A stretch of DNA of 9,962 nt from JACMJP01 sp046160675 (GTDB taxonomy: Bacteria; Bacteroidota; Bacteroidia; Chitinophagales; BACL12), in assembly GCA_046160675.1 (NCBI GenBank), contig JBJXHH010000151.1:1-9962 (forward strand). The letters run 5' to 3'. The translations under genes and the position numbers were made by a program. Under the pieces are notes generated by a model. The model searched no databases and was not told the origin of the DNA. It saw nothing but the letters and a program-made list of their open reading frames with translations. Every line of letters starts with the position of its first letter. Positions within the stretch are counted from its first letter, which is position 1. This document shows, in pieces, positions 1 to 6,474 of the stretch.

Positions 1-205
1 ATTTGAAAGTGGTGATAAGCATCAACGTCCAGAACACTGCGCTTACACCACCATAAATAAGATCTTTTGATATTACATGATTTTCTGAAATAGCCCTCAT
101 TACGTACAGGGGTGACGTACCAATATCACCATAGATTATCCCCAATGTGATGAGTACTCCCGCTGCGGAAACTTTGTGTAATTTATTTGAATGGAATGAA
201 GCCAT
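1..205 (-). CDS. kup: Kup-family potassium uptake transporter, N-terminal fragment (runs off the left edge)
   Basis: Translating the minus strand from the ATG at 205-203 gives 68 open codons that continue past base 1. Residues 22-34 read GIIYGDIGTSPLY, the hallmark of the first membrane helix of Kup/HAK/KT potassium transporters, and the next hydrophobic stretch (about 53-66, VSAVFWTLMLITTF) fits the second helix. Family members are inner-membrane proton-coupled potassium importers, usually over 600 residues, so only about a tenth is present here. It is the last minus-strand gene on the left, 100 bases after the thioredoxin pair, and a good promoter box lies just upstream, so it is probably transcribed separately. 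The family is secure from the motif; whether the rest of the gene is intact cannot be seen. Confidence 0.88.
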   Translation of the reverse strand, partial: MASFHSNKLHKVSAAGVLITLGIIYGDIGTSPLYVMRAISENHVISKDLIYGGVSAVFWTLMLITTFK

Positions 206-219
206 TTTTTAAGCGCATG

Positions 220-245
220 CAAATATAAAGCTGCCTCAAATACAA
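220..245 (-). promoter_or_regulatory. Putative Bacteroidota-type promoter of kup
   Basis: On the minus strand a perfect TATATTTG box (227-220) matches the Bacteroidota -7 consensus TAnnTTTG. A TTG at 245-243 lies 15 bases upstream, slightly closer than the 17-23 usually seen. The predicted start site would be only about 8 bases before the kup ATG, so the leader would be very short. Confidence 0.5.
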
Positions 246-281
246 ATTCATTGTTATGAACAAAATATATGCACGGGTAAG

Positions 282-313
282 AAAAAACTGATAAGGACTG
301 AAAATCTAATCAG
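282..313 (-). terminator. Weak candidate intrinsic terminator after the thioredoxin pair
   Basis: On the minus strand CTGAT (313-309) can pair with ATCAG (292-288), followed at once by six T residues (287-282). The stem has only 5 base pairs and the loop is 16 bases, so this is a weak candidate. Its position, spanning the stop codon of the second thioredoxin gene and before the kup promoter, is where a terminator would be expected. Confidence 0.28.
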
Positions 314-866
314 CGGAGATTTTCTGTTCAGCTTGTTTTGTAAGGAATTCATTGTAATTCATCTCTTTATAAAAACCTTCTGCATAATACTTCATAAGGT
401 TCTTCATTTTCGCAGCGTCTTTGTAGCCGCCTTCAGCCGATATTCGTGTCCCGTTTGCATCTAAGAAGGTAATTGTGGGATACCCTATGCGCCCGTTCCT
501 GTTAGCCATCTGGCTGGCAAACTGGTGAGTCCCCCGGCCACCGGATGGAACAAAAGAGTATGTTTTGCCCAGAAACTGAATGTCTTCTTTTTGCTCTGCA
601 TTAAATTTGACTGAATAAAAATGTTCATTGATGTACGCTATTACATCCTGGTCAGCATATGTTGTTTGGTCCAATTTTTTACACCACCCACACCAATCCG
701 TATAAAAATCAATCATAATGGGTTTCGGATTTTGAGCAGATTGATTCATCGCCTCCTCAATGCTCACCCACCTTATCTCCTGAATTTCCTTTTTCTCATA
801 CCCTGTATTTGAAATGTGAGAAACAGGAAGATGCAACAAGAATGCAATTATAACGGCTGCTGACAT
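306..866 (-). CDS. Exported thioredoxin-fold protein with a WCGWCK active site
   Basis: A 186-residue protein of the thioredoxin superfamily (thioredoxin_7 / DsbD C-terminal-like). Residues 1-18 are hydrophobic and look like a signal peptide or short anchor, although the basic N-region is weak. The active site is WCGWCK at 58-63 (Cys59, Cys62), after a typical beta strand (IMIDFYTD), and the cis-proline is in GYPT (Pro130). The expected role is thiol-disulfide exchange in the periplasm; the target is unknown. It starts 13 bases after the stop of the upstream thioredoxin gene, and the two proteins align along their length (SVKFNAE versus PVKFNAE, IGYPT in both), so they look like an ancient tandem duplication in one operon. 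The ATG at 866 is preceded in frame by a stop four codons upstream, which fixes the start closely. Confidence 0.85.
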   Translation of the reverse strand: MSAAVIIAFLLHLPVSHISNTGYEKKEIQEIRWVSIEEAMNQSAQNPKPIMIDFYTDWCGWCKKLDQTTYADQDVIAYINEHFYSVKFNAEQKEDIQFLGKTYSFVPSGGRGTHQFASQMANRNGRIGYPTITFLDANGTRISAEGGYKDAAKMKNLMKYYAEGFYKEMNYNEFLTKQAEQKISAD

Positions 867-879
867 GATGTTAATCTAT

Positions 880-1524
880 CTAGTTTGATGAAGTGAGCTG
901 ACTCTGGAAAGTTTTCATAAATTCTTCCCAAGTTTTTGATTTATATGCATCAGACCCAAAAAATGCGATAATAGGTTCTAGTTGTTCTGCTGATAAAACG
1001 CCTTGGAAAGGTTGCAGCATTTCAAGGTTTTCATTCAGGAAAACCATCGTTGGGTATCCTATGCCTTGCGGGGTTTGCGCTATAACAAAGGTAAAATCAT
1101 GGGTATTCCCTCGGGGGCCGTTCTTATACTCCGGCTTTTTGTTCACATACTGAACACCATTAAAGTTCACAGTATCTTTTCCCTCAGCATTAAACTTTAC
1201 TGGAATATAATATTCTGTGAGGCCTTTTTGAATAACCGGATCTGCAAGAGTTGTATTGGCCAGCATTTTACATGGGCCACACCAATTAGTGTACACATCT
1301 ATAAAAAGTTTTTTCTTGGTTTCTTTTTGCAACTCAAGAGCTTCACCTATACTATACCATTTCATTCCTTCGTCAGGTGCTGATGCAAACTGGGCAGGCA
1401 CTTGCGAAGTTTCAGGTTCAATAACAACCTGGGTACTACCTGAATTATTCAAAATGACAAATCCAAGGGAAATTCCTCCTACCATAATGAATACCAGGGC
1501 TATTATTATCTTTTTGTTTATCAT
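880..1524 (-). CDS. Membrane-anchored thioredoxin-fold protein with a WCGPCK active site
   Basis: A 214-residue protein when started at the ATG at 1524. Residues 4-25 (KKIIIALVFIMVGGISLGFV and on) form a signal anchor, followed by a low-complexity linker to about residue 50 and then the thioredoxin domain. The active site is WCGPCK at 81-86 (Cys82, Cys85), the classic reducing thioredoxin sequence, with the cis-proline in GYPT (Pro158). The frame stays open to 1599, but that would put 25 polar residues before the membrane segment and place the start upstream of the predicted promoter, so I prefer 1524. The likely role is a periplasm-facing disulfide reductase or transfer protein; the partner is unknown. 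It is first in a two-gene unit with its paralogue and divergent from ubiX. About 25 residues around PEYKNGPRGNTHDF separate the usual core elements, and the paralogue has a similar insertion. Confidence 0.85.
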   Translation of the reverse strand: MINKKIIIALVFIMVGGISLGFVILNNSGSTQVVIEPETSQVPAQFASAPDEGMKWYSIGEALELQKETKKKLFIDVYTNWCGPCKMLANTTLADPVIQKGLTEYYIPVKFNAEGKDTVNFNGVQYVNKKPEYKNGPRGNTHDFTFVIAQTPQGIGYPTMVFLNENLEMLQPFQGVLSAEQLEPIIAFFGSDAYKSKTWEEFMKTFQSQLTSSN

Positions 1525-1563
1525 GTTATAGTTATTCTGATTTTTAGAAGAACTTTGTTTTAA

Positions 1564-1594
1564 CAAAATTAATTCCATTTTTGTTATTAAGCAA
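1564..1594 (-). promoter_or_regulatory. Putative promoter of the thioredoxin pair
   Basis: On the minus strand TTG (1594-1592) is followed 20 bases later by TAATTTTG (1571-1564), an exact match to the TTG-N17-23-TAnnTTTG pattern of Bacteroidota housekeeping promoters. Transcription would begin near 1557, leaving a leader of about 30 bases before the ATG at 1524. This argues against the longer reading frame beginning at 1599. Confidence 0.6.
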
Positions 1595-1615
1595 TCCAAT
1601 AAAAGTTAAGACTTT

Positions 1616-2176
1616 GTGAAGAACAAAATAGTTGTTGCAATAACCGGCGCTAGCGGCTCCATTTACGCCAAAGTGCTACTTGATAAACTCATACCTCTGA
1701 AAGAACAATGGGACGAGGTTGGGTTGATAATGAGTGATAATGCAAAGTATGTTTGGAAGTATGAACTAAACGATACTACTTATGAGAAGTACCCTTTTAA
1801 AACCTATAATAAGAATGACTTTACAGCCCCATTTGCTTCAGGATCAGCAAGATATAATATAATGATTGTATGCCCGTGTTCAATGGGTACTTTAGGAAGG
1901 ATTGCTTCAGGAGTATCAAATGATTTGCTTACAAGAACCGCTGATGTGATGCTGAAAGAACGCAGAAAACTCATACTTGTGCCCAGAGATACACCCTTCA
2001 ATTTGATACATATCCGAAACATGGAAACCATTACCCTGGCAGGTGGCATCATTTGCCCCGCAATTCCTTCATTTTACAGTAAGCCTCAAAGTTTTGAGGA
2101 AATGGCAGCAACAGTTGTTGACAGGGTTCTCAGCCTTGCAGGGATTGAAGTGACCGGATATCAATGGGGAGAATAA
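1616..2176 (+). CDS. ubiX: Flavin prenyltransferase UbiX
   Basis: A 186-residue protein, typical length for UbiX. This enzyme joins dimethylallyl phosphate to FMN, making the prenylated flavin needed by UbiD-type decarboxylases. The nucleotide-binding loop GASGS is at 11-15; CPCSMGTLG is at 86-94; Arg107, Lys114, Tyr154 and Arg170 fall where the Pseudomonas UbiX active-site residues Arg122, Lys129, Tyr169 and Arg185 are expected by spacing. The position equivalent to the conserved Glu140 is Asp125 here (VPRDTP instead of the usual RETP). The start is GTG at 1616, which puts the Rossmann-like strand at the N-terminus as in homologues. It is the only plus-strand gene in the left half, divergent from the thioredoxins and ending 3 bases before the stop of the convergent DUF481-like gene. 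No ubiD partner is visible. Confidence 0.95.
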   Translation: MKNKIVVAITGASGSIYAKVLLDKLIPLKEQWDEVGLIMSDNAKYVWKYELNDTTYEKYPFKTYNKNDFTAPFASGSARYNIMIVCPCSMGTLGRIASGVSNDLLTRTADVMLKERRKLILVPRDTPFNLIHIRNMETITLAGGIICPAIPSFYSKPQSFEEMAATVVDRVLSLAGIEVTGYQWGE

Positions 2177-2179
2177 GCT

Positions 2180-2929
2180 CTAAAACTCCAATCCCAATCC
2201 GCCAGTCAGATTATAGATCGTCTCGGGAACACCGGCAGCAGGCGCTTTATCATCAAGCAATGAATAGTTCATTTTCATATAGCCGAACTTGCCAAAATAA
2301 GTTTTGAAACTCATTGTTGTTGAAAGCCTGTAATCTTCAAAATCTGCAAAGTTTGGCTGATAATACGTTGTTGAAGTCAGGTTATAATTTTCATTAGTAG
2401 CAAGAGTAAACGACAGGTATGTACTAAGCCGGTTTGTATTCAGAGGGTTTTCAACATCAGTATTCTTCTCTAATTCAAACATGTACAAAGAGGCTATATA
2501 AAGCCTGAATTTATCTGATCCATAAATTTTAAACCTCGGACCTGTACCTGTAAGAAAACGCCAGTCAATAGCTAAAGGTGCATTGTATTGCCCCTGTGCA
2601 AACAGTTCCCACACAAACCTATCAGTTATTTTATAGTTATAGCGGGCATGCTGAAAACCTGAATTCACAAACCTGTCTCCCTGGGCTTGCACAGTTTGTA
2701 CGTCTGTTAAAAACAAGAACAAACTCTTGCCTTGCTTGTATTGAAACTGCAAATTTGTAAGAAAAGAAACTATTACATCATCATACTTTGCTAGGTAAAC
2801 TGATACATCACCGCTACCTGCCCAACCAGTGGTATCAGTCCTTATGCGATAGCCTTCGATATTGATCACCTGCCCGGAAACAAAAAAAGAAAAAAATGAA
2901 AAGGAGAGCAGAAGGAGAAGTTTTTTCAT
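2180..2929 (-). CDS. Outer-membrane beta-barrel protein, DUF481-like (YdiY-type)
   Basis: A 249-residue protein. Residues 1-19 are a clear signal peptide (MKK, then a Leu/Phe/Ser-rich core, ending VSG before Gln20). The mature part is rich in alternating aromatic and polar residues, as in barrel strands, with a pattern such as RYNYKITDRFVWELFAQGQY (about 94-113) that resembles DUF481 proteins, and it ends in Phe (GLGLEF), as outer-membrane barrels often do. The family's role is not well defined; one member was called salt-induced. It is last in the run that begins with ddl, 33 bases after the DCC gene, and its stop is almost back to back with that of the convergent ubiX. The barrel prediction is firmer than the family name, which I give from pattern memory. 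Confidence 0.7.
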   Translation of the reverse strand: MKKLLLLLSFSFFSFFVSGQVINIEGYRIRTDTTGWAGSGDVSVYLAKYDDVIVSFLTNLQFQYKQGKSLFLFLTDVQTVQAQGDRFVNSGFQHARYNYKITDRFVWELFAQGQYNAPLAIDWRFLTGTGPRFKIYGSDKFRLYIASLYMFELEKNTDVENPLNTNRLSTYLSFTLATNENYNLTSTTYYQPNFADFEDYRLSTTMSFKTYFGKFGYMKMNYSLLDDKAPAAGVPETIYNLTGGLGLEF

Positions 2930-2962
2930 GTCTGTGATTTTGAGTAAAAATAGAAGAATTTT

Positions 2963-3364
2963 TTAACTCAGAAACCGAGCTTTCAGCTCTTCCGTCGGTA
3001 CCATACAGCTCTCTCTTCTGCCAAACCATTTGTACCTGTTTTTGGCAATGAAGTTGTAAACTACATCCCGTAAAAATTTGGGGAAAATGCCTAAAAACTG
3101 CAGTAATGGCGCAGGAAATTTCAGCTTGCCGGAAATCTTGAGGGCAGCAGTGGATTGTAGGTAAAATCTTTCTCCATCCCAGTATACGACAGAACTTACT
3201 GAGGGTTTAAAATTCTTTTGAAGGAAGAAAGCTTTTGTAAAGTCAGACTGAAGTGCAGCAAAATGAAATATTTCTTTTTCGTCTTTTTTAATGATGGTTT
3301 GAACACTGCGGTTACAGAGGTTACAAACGCCATCGAAAAAGATAATATGCTGTTTATTTTCCAA
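2963..3364 (-). CDS. DCC-family (DUF393) thiol-disulfide oxidoreductase-like protein
   Basis: A 133-residue protein, normal size for the DUF393 / YuxK group. Residues 9-18 read FFDGVCNLCN, the defining D-x-x-C-x-x-C motif (Asp11, Cys14, Cys17) that gives the DCC name. The C-terminal RYKWFGRRESC element (110-120) is also typical. The family is predicted to have a thioredoxin-like fold and redox activity, but substrates are not established. There is no signal peptide, so it should be cytoplasmic. The only plausible start is TTG at 3364; no ATG lies nearby in frame. This makes the gene overlap the end of the upstream rhodanese gene by 11 bases, suggesting translational coupling. Confidence 0.85.
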   Translation of the reverse strand: MENKQHIIFFDGVCNLCNRSVQTIIKKDEKEIFHFAALQSDFTKAFFLQKNFKPSVSSVVYWDGERFYLQSTAALKISGKLKFPAPLLQFLGIFPKFLRDVVYNFIAKNRYKWFGRRESCMVPTEELKARFLS

Positions 3365-3656
3365 ATTTTGCCTGCCATTCCAGCATGCCGCCTATTAAAT
3401 TTCTAACATTCTTAAATCCGTTTTGTTCAAGCATGGCTTTTGCAGTGGCGCTGCGCATCCCGGATCGGCAGTGTACAATGATCTCCTCCTCCTTCTTATC
3501 GTCAAAATCATACATCTTCATCGGTAAAGTACCAAGAGGGATGTTTTCTACTCCAATATTGAACTCTACATACTCATGCGGCTCCCTTACATCTATAACG
3601 GTAAGTTCTTCATGGGCATCAATTCTTTTTTTCAATTCTTCTACTGTTATGTCCAT
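3354..3656 (-). CDS. Single-domain rhodanese-like sulfurtransferase
   Basis: A 100-residue stand-alone rhodanese domain, similar in size to GlpE. IDVREPHEY (21-29) is the first conserved motif. The active-site loop is CRSGMR at 63-68, with catalytic Cys63 and the six-residue loop typical of sulfur-carrying members, so it is probably active rather than a degenerate regulatory domain. Such proteins transfer sulfane sulfur between small thiols or proteins in the cytoplasm. It starts with ATG 8 bases after the T9SS cargo gene and its end overlaps the start of the DCC gene by 11 bases. The physiological donor and acceptor cannot be told from sequence. Confidence 0.9.
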   Translation of the reverse strand: MDITVEELKKRIDAHEELTVIDVREPHEYVEFNIGVENIPLGTLPMKMYDFDDKKEEEIIVHCRSGMRSATAKAMLEQNGFKNVRNLIGGMLEWQAKFGK

Positions 3657-3664
3657 AGAAATAT

Positions 3665-5596
3665 TTATGATTTAATAAATTTCGCAAAGAATATTTTTCC
3701 GGATATTTTTTCCCGGATTTTTAAAATATAAAAACCGGGTATTAAGTTCCTTGTGTCAACAGTATTGTTTTCTAAAACCCCTGTCTCAATTTCCCTTCCA
3801 GAATAATCTGATATTTCATAAAAGCTTTCTGCACTATTTTTCTGCACAACTAAAGAATTCTGAACCGGGTTTGGGAAAATTTTCACTTCATCCACAAACT
3901 CATGTATCTGAGGTAATTCCTGGTACACAGAATAATCTCCTCCTACCTGTGGTCGGATCATGATGGCTCCTGGCAAAACAGATTGTTGCCAGGTTCCGTC
4001 TACATTAAAAAATACATTTTCACTTGCCTCTGAATGAACATCAAAACCAACATTCAGAAAATCACTCTGGGTTTGCAGCCAGCCGACATAAAAATCACCC
4101 GAAACCACAACAGGGGTTGGGTTCCCGAGAAAATCAGTTAGCTGATAGACATAAAATCCATTGATACTGTCTACATATTTAGGAGTGAGAAAATCCGCCT
4201 GGTACAAAACACTTTCATCGCCGCTCATCCCGGATGTATCAATATCATCCCACACAATCAGGCTAAAAAATAAATTGCTTTTACTACCATCAACAAATGC
4301 CCAGTGAATATATACTTCTTTTAATGTGTCAGGCTCATTTGCATGAAATTGTAATGCAAGTTTCGCCCCAACTCCCTCTAAAGCATACGCCTTTTCTGCG
4401 CTTCCATCATCATAAGCGAAATAATTATAAAATACTTGCTCATAAAGTAAAGTATCATTAAGGCGGTGAATGTCCCCCGAAGGATCAAGAACATATTGGA
4501 ACTGAATTGTCAAGCTGTCTTCTTCAAATCCCGAAACAGTAGAAGGGATGGAAAACGTAGGATACACATTTACCAAAGTAGAGAACGGGTCAAAATTGAC
4601 AGAAACCGGGCTGCCTGAACTTGCAATAAAATCGCCGGAATATTTTTCAGTAGTCTCGTAACTGTATGCTGTATTTACTATCTCATTATAATTATTAATG
4701 ATGGTGATAAAAGTTTCGTCGTTCAATTCATCAGTTTGATAATCTTTAAACTGGTTCCAGGGCATTTGCCTGTAACGTTTCAGATAAGAGGATGGCAGGG
4801 ATGTAAATGAGACATCTCTAAATAGGGTATCATCAAATGAGCGGTTTTCCTCTAAAAAAACATAATCAACATTCCAGTGATCATTGTTACCATTTATACT
4901 TGCATAGTTGCGGAAACGAAATTGAAAACCATCATATAAAAACTCTTCAGCCGTTACCGGGATCATTACAATTCTAAAATCCTGAAGAACTGAGCCTGAA
5001 GTATTAGTTGTAACCCAGGCATTTTTCCAAGTTCCGTCAACACTTTTGAAATCAAGCAAAAGAGAATCTTTATCATCAGGATAATCGCCGTAGCCTGCCG
5101 GCTGGTAATAAAAACTCAGATATACCGTATCATTCAAACTTCCTCCTAAGAACAGTGGCTTTGAAGTAAGCGTATCCGCAATGCCGTAATCAATGCCTTC
5201 ATTATGAGGCTTTCCGAATTTATTAAGCCCATCAAAAGTTGCAACTCCATAGGTTGGTGGTGCATATGAATATGTTTGATTGATATAAACGCTGCTGTCA
5301 ATCCAGAAAAGATTGTTGGGGTAAACAAGGGATGGAGAAGCATTGTAAACTGTGTCATAGCAAACAATATTATTACTATCTAAGAAAGCACTCAGGTTTG
5401 AAAAATCATCAAAAAAAGGAAGGCAGAGTGTATCTCTTGAAAGGCCTGTATCCCGAACTCCCCCATGCTTTGCATTGTCGCCAAACAAGGCTGTGTTAAA
5501 TTTTAAGTTACTCAGTTTTTCCTGTGCAAATAATTGCGACGCTGAAAAAAGAAAGTAAACTACTATTATAATTTTTTGCGAAAATTGTTTTTTCAT
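3665..5596 (-). CDS. Secreted T9SS cargo protein with type A C-terminal sorting domain
   Basis: A 643-residue exported protein. Residues 1-25 form a signal peptide (basic MKKQFSQK, hydrophobic IIIVVYFLF, cleavage near LFAQ). The last 74 residues are a type A T9SS sorting domain: it opens with KIFPNP, contains DYSGREI and PGFYILKI, and ends FAKFIKS. The protein should therefore cross the outer membrane by type IX secretion and be surface-attached or released. Between them, about residues 58-250 resemble a jelly-roll or lectin/MAM-like region: FFDDFS at 61-66, FDGLNKFGKP at 121-130, and an RFRNYAS...DHWNVDYV stretch at 228-246. The remainder is beta-rich with no motif I recognise. No catalytic residues are evident. 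It lies 20 bases after the PASTA gene and 8 before the rhodanese gene, in the middle of the ddl run. Confidence 0.88.
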   Translation of the reverse strand: MKKQFSQKIIIVVYFLFSASQLFAQEKLSNLKFNTALFGDNAKHGGVRDTGLSRDTLCLPFFDDFSNLSAFLDSNNIVCYDTVYNASPSLVYPNNLFWIDSSVYINQTYSYAPPTYGVATFDGLNKFGKPHNEGIDYGIADTLTSKPLFLGGSLNDTVYLSFYYQPAGYGDYPDDKDSLLLDFKSVDGTWKNAWVTTNTSGSVLQDFRIVMIPVTAEEFLYDGFQFRFRNYASINGNNDHWNVDYVFLEENRSFDDTLFRDVSFTSLPSSYLKRYRQMPWNQFKDYQTDELNDETFITIINNYNEIVNTAYSYETTEKYSGDFIASSGSPVSVNFDPFSTLVNVYPTFSIPSTVSGFEEDSLTIQFQYVLDPSGDIHRLNDTLLYEQVFYNYFAYDDGSAEKAYALEGVGAKLALQFHANEPDTLKEVYIHWAFVDGSKSNLFFSLIVWDDIDTSGMSGDESVLYQADFLTPKYVDSINGFYVYQLTDFLGNPTPVVVSGDFYVGWLQTQSDFLNVGFDVHSEASENVFFNVDGTWQQSVLPGAIMIRPQVGGDYSVYQELPQIHEFVDEVKIFPNPVQNSLVVQKNSAESFYEISDYSGREIETGVLENNTVDTRNLIPGFYILKIREKISGKIFFAKFIKS

Positions 5597-5616
5597 AAGT
5601 TTAGCTTCTTCATTTG

Positions 5617-6450
5617 TTACTCTCCCTCTTCATCGAAGGGATTGGTTTCTTCCTGGCTGATCCAGATGTCAATCATACTTCCGATGTTTATATTCCTACC
5701 GGGTTCGTATTTAGGGTTTTGTTTAACTACAAACGCTGAGGTAGTATCACTAATTGTGCCCTCAGTTATAACGCTGCCGAGGTTCAATTCTTTTAGCTGA
5801 ATCAAATTTAATGCTTCTTCATAAGTTAATGTGCGTAAATCAGGCAATGGGATCCTCGTATCTCCATGTCCATTTCCCAATACAAGATCAATTTTAGTCC
5901 CCTTGGGCACTTTTGTTCCAGCAAGAAGAGGTTCATTCTCACCCTCCTGCATCATTTCTAAAAACACATCCTTGTATTCAAATGGTTTGTACGAAACATT
6001 TCCAATTTTCAATCCCTTGCTTTCTAAAATTTCCCGCACACTTACATAGCTTGTTCCCAGTTCTATTCCAGGCACTTCTGTCATGGGCGGATTTGAGGAG
6101 TTAATTGTAAGATAGATTTTCCTCCCGGATTTCACTTTTGCGTCAGCAGGAGGGTCTTGGTTAATTATCGCAAGAGGTTTTTCATTGGGGTCAAAAGTAG
6201 AATCCATTACTGCATATTCCAGATCAAGTTCGTCCAACATCTCCTTGGCCTCCTCACTTGTTTTACCTATGAGGTTGGGAACAGTTTGGCTTTGCCCATG
6301 GCGGGAATATTGATTCAGGAAAAGAAGGGTGAGCCAAAAAATAAGAAAAACCGCAACAAGAGCAATGAGGATATTAAACCAAAAAGCTTTGCTTATAAAG
6401 TATCGGAGAATGCCAGGTGAGGCAGTGGTTTCTTTTTTGTTCGCAGCCAA
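5617..6450 (-). CDS. Membrane-anchored PASTA-domain protein (three PASTA repeats, no kinase)
   Basis: A 277-residue protein. A short cytoplasmic N-terminus is followed by one transmembrane helix at about 24-46 (FNILIALVAVFLIFWLTLLF core). Then come three extracytoplasmic PASTA domains at about 55-118, 123-193 and 200-266, each opening with a V/L-P-x-L/I-like strand (VPNLIGK, VPGIELG, LPDLRTL) and containing the typical A..L...GL/ELN..G segment. PASTA domains bind peptidoglycan fragments or beta-lactams in Ser/Thr kinases and some penicillin-binding proteins; here neither catalytic part is present, so a structural or sensing role is inferred. The C-terminus is acidic. The start is TTG at 6450; there is no ATG before residue 71 and the preceding frame runs back only 8 codons to the ddl stop. 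Its place directly after ddl supports a cell-wall role. Confidence 0.88.
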   Translation of the reverse strand: MAANKKETTASPGILRYFISKAFWFNILIALVAVFLIFWLTLLFLNQYSRHGQSQTVPNLIGKTSEEAKEMLDELDLEYAVMDSTFDPNEKPLAIINQDPPADAKVKSGRKIYLTINSSNPPMTEVPGIELGTSYVSVREILESKGLKIGNVSYKPFEYKDVFLEMMQEGENEPLLAGTKVPKGTKIDLVLGNGHGDTRIPLPDLRTLTYEEALNLIQLKELNLGSVITEGTISDTTSAFVVKQNPKYEPGRNINIGSMIDIWISQEETNPFDEEGE

Positions 6451-6474
6451 TCTATTCTGTTTCGAGCGCCAAAA

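Noticed and set aside
1525..1599. N-terminal extension of the first thioredoxin gene by 25 codons
   Set aside because: It places a polar stretch before the membrane anchor and would begin upstream of the well-matched promoter at 1594-1564.
3716..3741. Hairpin of CCCGG/CCGGG with A/T arms near the end of the T9SS gene
   Set aside because: It lies within the coding sequence for the sorting domain, has a bulge, and its downstream tract does not fit a terminator on the coding strand.
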